A DNA stretch of 37,366 nucleotides from Paenibacillus sabuli (lineage in GTDB: Bacteria > Bacillota > Bacilli > Paenibacillales > Paenibacillaceae): positions 1 through 37,366 of the forward strand of contig NZ_JACXIZ010000034.1 of NCBI RefSeq assembly GCF_014705605.1, given 5' to 3'. A program made the translations under genes and the position numbers. Shown here piece after piece: positions 32,585-37,366 of this stretch (positions within the stretch are counted from its first letter, which is position 1; every line of letters begins with the position of its first letter). The notes under the pieces are model-generated. The model had not been told where the DNA came from and did not search any database. It was given only the letters and a program-made list of their open reading frames with translations.

Positions 32585-33628
32585 GTGTCAGAAGCGTACA
32601 AGCAGGCGGGTGTCGATATCGCGGCGGGCAACGAAGCGGTCGACCGGATGAAGAAGCATGTGAAAAAAACGTTCCGTCCGGAGGTGCTGACCGATCTGGG
32701 CGGCTTCGGCGGATTGTTCGGCCTGGACAAGAGCAAGTACGAGGAGCCGGTGCTCGTCTCCGGCACGGACGGCGTCGGCACGAAGCTGAAGCTCGCATTC
32801 GCGATGGACAAGCATGATACGATCGGCATCGACGCCGTCGCCATGTGTGTCAACGATATTATCGTACAGGGCGCGGAGCCGCTGTTCTTCCTCGACTACC
32901 TCGCCTGCGGCAAGGTCGTGCCGGAGCGTATCGAGGCGATCGTGAAGGGCATCTCCGACGGCTGCGTGCAGTCGGGCTGCGCGCTGATCGGCGGCGAGAC
33001 GGCCGAGATGCCGGGCATGTATCAGGGCGACGAGTACGATATCGCCGGCTTCACCGTCGGCGTCGTCGACCGCGCCAAGATCATCGACGGCTCGTCGATT
33101 GCTCCTGGCGATGCGGTCATCGGCCTGGCTTCCAGCGGCATTCACAGCAATGGCTTCTCGCTCGTGCGGCGTCTGCTGCTGGAGCAGTCCGGCTACGCGC
33201 TGACGGATACGCTGACTGAGCTGGGCGGCGCGCGGCTCGGCGATGTCCTGATTGAGCCGACCAAGATCTACGTCAAACCGGCGCTGGAGCTGATCAGACA
33301 GGTGAATGTGAAGGGCATGGCGCACATTACCGGCGGCGGCTTCATCGAGAACATTCCGCGCGTGCTGCCGGAAGGTGTCAATGTGGAGATCGCCTACGGC
33401 TCGTGGCCGATTCTGCCGATTTTTGAATTGATGCAGCATAAGGGCCGGATCACGAATCGCGACATGTTCACCACGTTCAACATGGGCATCGGGCTCGTCG
33501 TCGTCGTCCCCGAGGCGGACGCGGAGGCAGCGCTGCAGGCAGCGGCGGCGCTGGGCGAGCAGGCTTACCGGATCGGAACCGTGACTGCCGGGGAGCGAGT
33601 CGTGACCTTCACGGGAGCGGACGTCTAA
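32585..33628 (+). CDS. purM: Phosphoribosylformylglycinamidine cyclo-ligase (AIR synthetase)
   Basis: A 347-residue enzyme closing the imidazole ring: FGAM plus ATP gives AIR. Motifs: [16 protein letters not shown] near residues 58-73, [39 protein letters not shown] and [17 protein letters not shown]. It begins with GTG at 32585, supported by AAGGGGG 7 bases upstream; an ATG two bases earlier is out of frame. Although in operon order, it follows a 590-base repeat-filled gap, so it may depend on read-through or on an unseen internal promoter. Its stop overlaps the purN start (TAATG). Confidence 0.97.
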   Translation: MSEAYKQAGVDIAAGNEAVDRMKKHVKKTFRPEVLTDLGGFGGLFGLDKSKYEEPVLVSGTDGVGTKLKLAFAMDKHDTIGIDAVAMCVNDIIVQGAEPLFFLDYLACGKVVPERIEAIVKGISDGCVQSGCALIGGETAEMPGMYQGDEYDIAGFTVGVVDRAKIIDGSSIAPGDAVIGLASSGIHSNGFSLVRRLLLEQSGYALTDTLTELGGARLGDVLIEPTKIYVKPALELIRQVNVKGMAHITGGGFIENIPRVLPEGVNVEIAYGSWPILPIFELMQHKGRITNRDMFTTFNMGIGLVVVVPEADAEAALQAAAALGEQAYRIGTVTAGERVVTFTGADV

Positions 33629-34263
33629 TGGCGCCAATCAAAATCGCGGTGTTCGCATCGGGGCAGGGCACGAATTTTCAAGCGCTCGCCGATGCGGCAG
33701 CCGGGCGGCAGCTCGATGCTAGCATCGAGCTGCTTGTCTGTGACAAGCCGGCCGCGCCGGTCGTGGAGCGCGCACGCCGCGCCGGGATTGACACCTGGCT
33801 GTTCACGCCGAAGGAGTATCCATCGCGCGAGGCGTACGAGACGCTGATCCTGGAGGAGCTGCAGCGGCGCGGCATCGAGCTGATCGTGCTGGCCGGCTAC
33901 ATGCGGATCATCACGGACGTGCTGGTACAGCCTTATTACGGGCGTATGGTGAACATTCATCCGGCGCTGCTCCCGGCATTCCCCGGTGTGAACGGCATCC
34001 GTCAGGCGCTGGAGTACGGGGTCAAGGTAACCGGTGTGACCGTGCATTATGTGGACGGCGGCATGGATAGCGGACCGATCATCGCCCAGCGCGCGGTCGA
34101 GGTCGCTGACGACGATACGGAAGAATCGCTTGCGCCGCGCATTCATGCGGCCGAGCAAGCGCTGCTTCCGTGGGTCGTGCAGCAGATCGCACATGGCCGG
34201 GCGGCGCTGGAGGGACGGCATGTCACGATCGGCGCTGCTATTGGCGCTGATAAGTCACGCTAA
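33628..34263 (+). CDS. purN: Phosphoribosylglycinamide formyltransferase
   Basis: A 211-residue enzyme transferring the formyl group of 10-formyltetrahydrofolate to GAR. The opening IKIAVFASGQGTNFQALAD is the phosphate-binding region. The catalytic triad Asn-His-Asp is seen in MVNIHPALLPAFPG and in YVDGGMDSGPIIAQ. Length is slightly above the usual 190-210. It is coupled to purM through TAATG (33626-33630). A short region with a 52-bp direct repeat separates it from purH. Confidence 0.97.
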   Translation: MAPIKIAVFASGQGTNFQALADAAAGRQLDASIELLVCDKPAAPVVERARRAGIDTWLFTPKEYPSREAYETLILEELQRRGIELIVLAGYMRIITDVLVQPYYGRMVNIHPALLPAFPGVNGIRQALEYGVKVTGVTVHYVDGGMDSGPIIAQRAVEVADDDTEESLAPRIHAAEQALLPWVVQQIAHGRAALEGRHVTIGAAIGADKSR

Positions 34264-34377
34264 TGACGGCGGTGCTCGTGCGAGTGGTGCAAATAGAGGT
34301 AGAACGTAACGCTAATGACGCCGGTGCGCGTGCGAGTGGCGCGAATAGAGGTAGAATGTAACGTTATTGACGGCGGC
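34261..34377 (+). repeat. 52-bp tandem duplication between purN and purH
   Basis: TAATGACGGCGGTGCTCGTG and variants start at 34261 and 34313, with the beginning of a third copy at 34365, all 52 bp apart. The first copy starts at the end of the purN stop codon. It lies within the 164-base gap before purH. Confidence 0.85.
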
Positions 34378-34427
34378 ACAGGCCGGGGCGGTATAGGCAT
34401 AGGAATTCAAAGGAGGGCATTCAAAAG

Positions 34428-35975
34428 GTGGCAATTCGCAGAGCGTTGATTAGTGTATCGGACAAGACGGGCGTGGTGGAATTCGCGCAGGAGCTGGCGA
34501 AGCAAGGGGTCGAGATCATCTCGACGGGCGGGACGGCGAGCCTGCTGGAGAAGGAAGGCGTGCCGGTCATCGGCATCTCCGATGTGACAGGCTTCCCGGA
34601 AATTATGGACGGCCGCGTGAAGACGCTGCACCCCGCGGTGCATAGCGGACTGCTGGCGGTGCGCGACAACGCCGGGCATCGGCAGTCGATGGAGGAGCTG
34701 GGGCTGGACTATATCGATCTGGTGTGCGTCAATCTGTATCCGTTCGCGCAGACGATCGCCAAGCCGGATGTGAGCTATGCCGAAGCGATCGAGAATATCG
34801 ACATCGGCGGCCCGTCGATGCTGCGCTCGGCTGCGAAAAATCATGCCTTCGTCACGGTCGTCGTCGACGCGGCCGACTATGCCGAGGTGCTGGAGCAGGT
34901 GCGGGCCGGCGGCGACACGGAGCTGGAGACGCGCAAGAAGCTGGCCGCCAAAGTATTCCGTCACACGGGCGCTTACGATGCGCTGATCGGCGATTATCTG
35001 ACGAAGCAGACGGGCGCTACGCTGCCGGAGCGCTACACGGTCACCTACGAGAAGGTGCAGGATCTGCGCTACGGCGAGAACCCGCATCAGCAGGCGGCTT
35101 TTTATCGCCAGCCGCTGGCTGCGCCGGGGACGATCCCGACTGCGCAGCAGCTGCACGGCAAGGAATTGTCCTATAATAATATCAACGACGCCAACGCGGC
35201 GCTGGCGATTGTCAAGGAATTCACTGAGCCTGCGGTCGTCGCGGTGAAGCATATGAATCCGTGCGGCGTCGGCATCGGCGAGACGATCGACGAAGCGTAC
35301 GGCAAGGCGTATGAAGCGGATCCGACCTCGATCTTCGGCGGCATCGTGGCGGCCAACCGCACGATCGGCCAGGAAGCGGCGCAGCGGATGAGCGAGATCT
35401 TCCTCGAGATCATTCTCGCGCCCGACTTCACGCCGGAGGCGCTGGAGATCCTCAGCCGCAAGAAAAACATCCGGCTGCTGCAGATCGGCGAGCTGGCCGC
35501 GGCAGATCAGCGCGAGCCGCAGTGGCTGTCGACCTCGGTCGAGGGCGGGCTGCTCGTACAGCAGAGCGACGTGCACCATCTGAGCGAGGCCGACCTCAAG
35601 GTCGTCACCGAGCGTCAGCCGACGGCCGAGGAGCTGAAGCAGCTGCTGTTCGCCTGGAAGGTCGTCAAGCATGTCAAGTCGAATGCCATCCTGCTGGCCA
35701 AGAACAACATGACGATCGGCGTCGGCGCCGGTCAGATGAATCGCGTCGGCGCGGCCCGCATCGCGATCGAGCAGGCCAATGCCGCGGCAGCGGGCGCCGT
35801 GCTTGCCTCCGATGCATTCTTCCCGATGGGGGATACGATGGAGCTGGCGGCGCAGGCGGGCATCACCGCGGTCATTCAGCCGGGCGGCTCGGTGCGCGAC
35901 GAGGAGTCGATCGCCGTGGCCAATCAGCACAACATCGCCATGGTGATGACGGGCGTGCGCAGCTTCAAACACTAG
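34428..35975 (+). CDS. purH: Bifunctional AICAR formyltransferase / IMP cyclohydrolase
   Basis: A 515-residue enzyme for the last two steps to IMP. The N-terminal cyclohydrolase domain shows ALISVSDKTGVVEFAQEL, STGGTASLL and RVKTLHPAVHSGLLA. The C-terminal formyltransferase shows LRYGENPHQQAAFY, AVKHMNPCGVG (the K-H pair involved in catalysis) and IGVGAGQMNRVGAARIA. It starts with GTG at 34428, with AGGAGGG about 11 bases upstream. It ends 32 bases before the purD start. Confidence 0.98.
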   Translation: MAIRRALISVSDKTGVVEFAQELAKQGVEIISTGGTASLLEKEGVPVIGISDVTGFPEIMDGRVKTLHPAVHSGLLAVRDNAGHRQSMEELGLDYIDLVCVNLYPFAQTIAKPDVSYAEAIENIDIGGPSMLRSAAKNHAFVTVVVDAADYAEVLEQVRAGGDTELETRKKLAAKVFRHTGAYDALIGDYLTKQTGATLPERYTVTYEKVQDLRYGENPHQQAAFYRQPLAAPGTIPTAQQLHGKELSYNNINDANAALAIVKEFTEPAVVAVKHMNPCGVGIGETIDEAYGKAYEADPTSIFGGIVAANRTIGQEAAQRMSEIFLEIILAPDFTPEALEILSRKKNIRLLQIGELAAADQREPQWLSTSVEGGLLVQQSDVHHLSEADLKVVTERQPTAEELKQLLFAWKVVKHVKSNAILLAKNNMTIGVGAGQMNRVGAARIAIEQANAAAAGAVLASDAFFPMGDTMELAAQAGITAVIQPGGSVRDEESIAVANQHNIAMVMTGVRSFKH

Positions 35976-36007
35976 GGATACGGGAAACGAACGGGGAGGT
36001 TGGCAAA

Positions 36008-37279
36008 TTGCGGATATTGGTCATCGGCGGAGGCGGTCGCGAGCATGCGATCGTGTGGGCGCTGAGCAAGAGCGAGAAGGTAAAGGAACTGTACTGCGCG
36101 CCGGGCAACGCCGGCATCGCGCAGTTGGCGGAGTGCGTGCCGATCCCGGTCAGCCGGTTCGACGATCTGATCACCTACACGATCGATCACGCGATCGATC
36201 TGGTCGTGGTCGGACCGGACGATCCGCTCGCGGACGGCATCGTCGACGCGTTCGAGGCGCGCGGCATCCCGATCTTCGGGCCGCGGCGCAATGCGGCGGA
36301 GATCGAGGGCAGCAAGATTTTCATGAAAGAGCTGCTCAAGAAGTATGAAATTCCAACCGCGAAGTATGAGACGTTCACGGACTATGAGGCGGCGTCGGCC
36401 TACCTCGAGCAGCAGACGGCGCCAATCGTCGTCAAGGCGGACGGTCTGGCGGCCGGCAAGGGCGTCACGGTGGCATATACGATGGACGAGGCGCGCGCAG
36501 CGTTGAAGGCGATGATGATCGACAAGGTGTTCGGTGAATCCGGCACGCAGGTCGTCATCGAGGAGTGCCTGGAGGGCCAGGAGATGTCGATCCTCGCCTT
36601 CGTCGACGGCGAGACGGTGCGGCCGATGGTGCCGGCGCAGGACCACAAGCCGGTATACGACGGCGACAAGGGGCCGAACACGGGCGGCATGGGCACGTAC
36701 ACGCCGCTGCCGCATATTCCGCAGTCGGTCATCGACGACGCGATCACGACGATCGTCGAGCCGACGGCCCGCGCGCTCGTCAGTGAGGGAAGGCCGTTTC
36801 GGGGCTTTCTGTTCGCCGGACTGATGATCACCAAGGACGGGACGAAGACGATCGAATTCAACGCGCGATTGGGCGACCCGGAGACGCAGGTCGTGCTGCC
36901 GCGGCTCAAGACGGATCTGGTCGACATTATTCTCGCGGCCATGAACGGGCGGCTCGACCAGCTCGAGATCGAGTGGAGCGACGAAGCGGCGGTGTGCGTC
37001 ATCCTCGCCTCGGGCGGCTACCCGGGCAGCTATCCGAAGGGCGTACCGATCGAGGGGCTCGAGGAGGCGGCGGCGCTGGAGGGCGTGCAGCTCTTCCATG
37101 CCGGCACGTCCAATGACAACGGCCGCTTCGTGACGAGCGGCGGCCGTGTGCTCGGCGTGGTCGGCTTGGGCGCCGACTTTGGCGAGGCGCGCGAGCGCGC
37201 GTATGCGGCGGCTCGGCGCATTCATTTCGAAGGCGTGCATTACCGCACGGATATTGGGGAAAAGGCATTGCGCGGCTAG
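36008..37279 (+). CDS. purD: Phosphoribosylamine-glycine ligase (GAR synthetase)
   Basis: A 423-residue ATP-grasp enzyme: phosphoribosylamine plus glycine gives GAR, the second step of the pathway. The N-terminal RILVIGGGGREHAIVWAL, YCAPGNAGIAQLAE, GPRRNAAEIEGSKIFMKEL, the ATP loop VVKADGLAAGKGVTVA, and EFNARLGDPETQVVLPRL are all diagnostic. The start is TTG at 36008, supported by GGGGAGG 8 bases upstream; the frame stays open far into purH, but only this start has a ribosome site and the family N-terminus. It is the last gene of the operon; the 87 bases after it hold no visible terminator. Confidence 0.96.
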   Translation: MRILVIGGGGREHAIVWALSKSEKVKELYCAPGNAGIAQLAECVPIPVSRFDDLITYTIDHAIDLVVVGPDDPLADGIVDAFEARGIPIFGPRRNAAEIEGSKIFMKELLKKYEIPTAKYETFTDYEAASAYLEQQTAPIVVKADGLAAGKGVTVAYTMDEARAALKAMMIDKVFGESGTQVVIEECLEGQEMSILAFVDGETVRPMVPAQDHKPVYDGDKGPNTGGMGTYTPLPHIPQSVIDDAITTIVEPTARALVSEGRPFRGFLFAGLMITKDGTKTIEFNARLGDPETQVVLPRLKTDLVDIILAAMNGRLDQLEIEWSDEAAVCVILASGGYPGSYPKGVPIEGLEEAAALEGVQLFHAGTSNDNGRFVTSGGRVLGVVGLGADFGEARERAYAAARRIHFEGVHYRTDIGEKALRG

Positions 37280-37366
37280 TACACAATAGCTTAAATTCAA
37301 GATCACATCTTAGATATTGAGCAATTTGCCGTCAAACGTCCAACGAAAAGGCTTGGCCAAATGTTC
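37280..37366. other. Right-edge non-coding tail after purD
   Basis: The last 87 bases are distinctly more A+T-rich than the operon. I see no gene start, hairpin with T-run or repeat; the purine operon terminator, if any, must lie outside the window. Confidence 0.6.

Overview
The window reads as chromosomal DNA of a high-GC member of the Paenibacillaceae (Paenibacillus/Cohnella-like Firmicute). This is an inference from the complete Bacillus-type purine operon (purEKBCSQLFMNHD, with separate purS, purQ and purL), paired PurR boxes, a YwmB-family gene, an AraC/PhyH/aldo-keto reductase neighbourhood, AGGAGG-type ribosome binding sites with GTG and TTG starts, and strongly G+C-rich codon use. No rRNA, tRNA, insertion sequence, phage gene or CRISPR array is visible.

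Layout. 1-2392 (minus) is the N-terminal part of a large secreted RCC1-propeller / Ig-like / helical-repeat protein that runs off the left edge. 2615-6835 is a small-molecule catabolism neighbourhood: a phytanoyl-CoA-type dioxygenase, a divergent AraC regulator, an aldo/keto reductase and a creatininase-family amidohydrolase. 7396-10106 holds a FliD-like protein, a small hypothetical protein and a YwmB-family protein. 10237-13618 holds zwf (glucose-6-phosphate dehydrogenase) and prfC (release factor 3). 14351-15570 holds a TM2-domain protein and a YwaF-type membrane protein. 15813-20171 is a LacI-controlled sugar operon (lacI, Gfo/Idh oxidoreductase, ThuA-like protein, Gfo/Idh oxidoreductase) with two matching operator palindromes. 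20624-22830 is an arsenic-resistance operon (arsR, arsB, and an arsC lacking its N-terminal catalytic third). 22917-37279 is the purine operon, with PurR boxes, a TTGACA promoter and a structured leader; together its twelve genes make IMP from PRPP.

The most unusual content is intergenic. Several repeat families share a spacing near 50 bp. Family A (core AATAAGCGCAAAATG) has seven copies at exactly 50-bp steps at 6839-7188 and three at exactly 50-bp steps at 20425-20550. Family B (18-bp inverted repeat AACTGYAAAAGTRCAGTT) occurs as two four-copy elements, each exactly 182 bp long with 51-62-51 spacing, one between prfC and the TM2 gene and one inside the purine operon between purF and purM. 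Family C (CTAACGGACA...CGCTTAGCG) at 4412-4602 has two forward and two reverse copies, each pair 50 bp apart around a common dyad. B and C have the same forward-forward-reverse-reverse layout although their sequences differ. I regard this as the best candidate for an undescribed element class here. Its function is unknown and all statements about it are from reading the sequence by eye.
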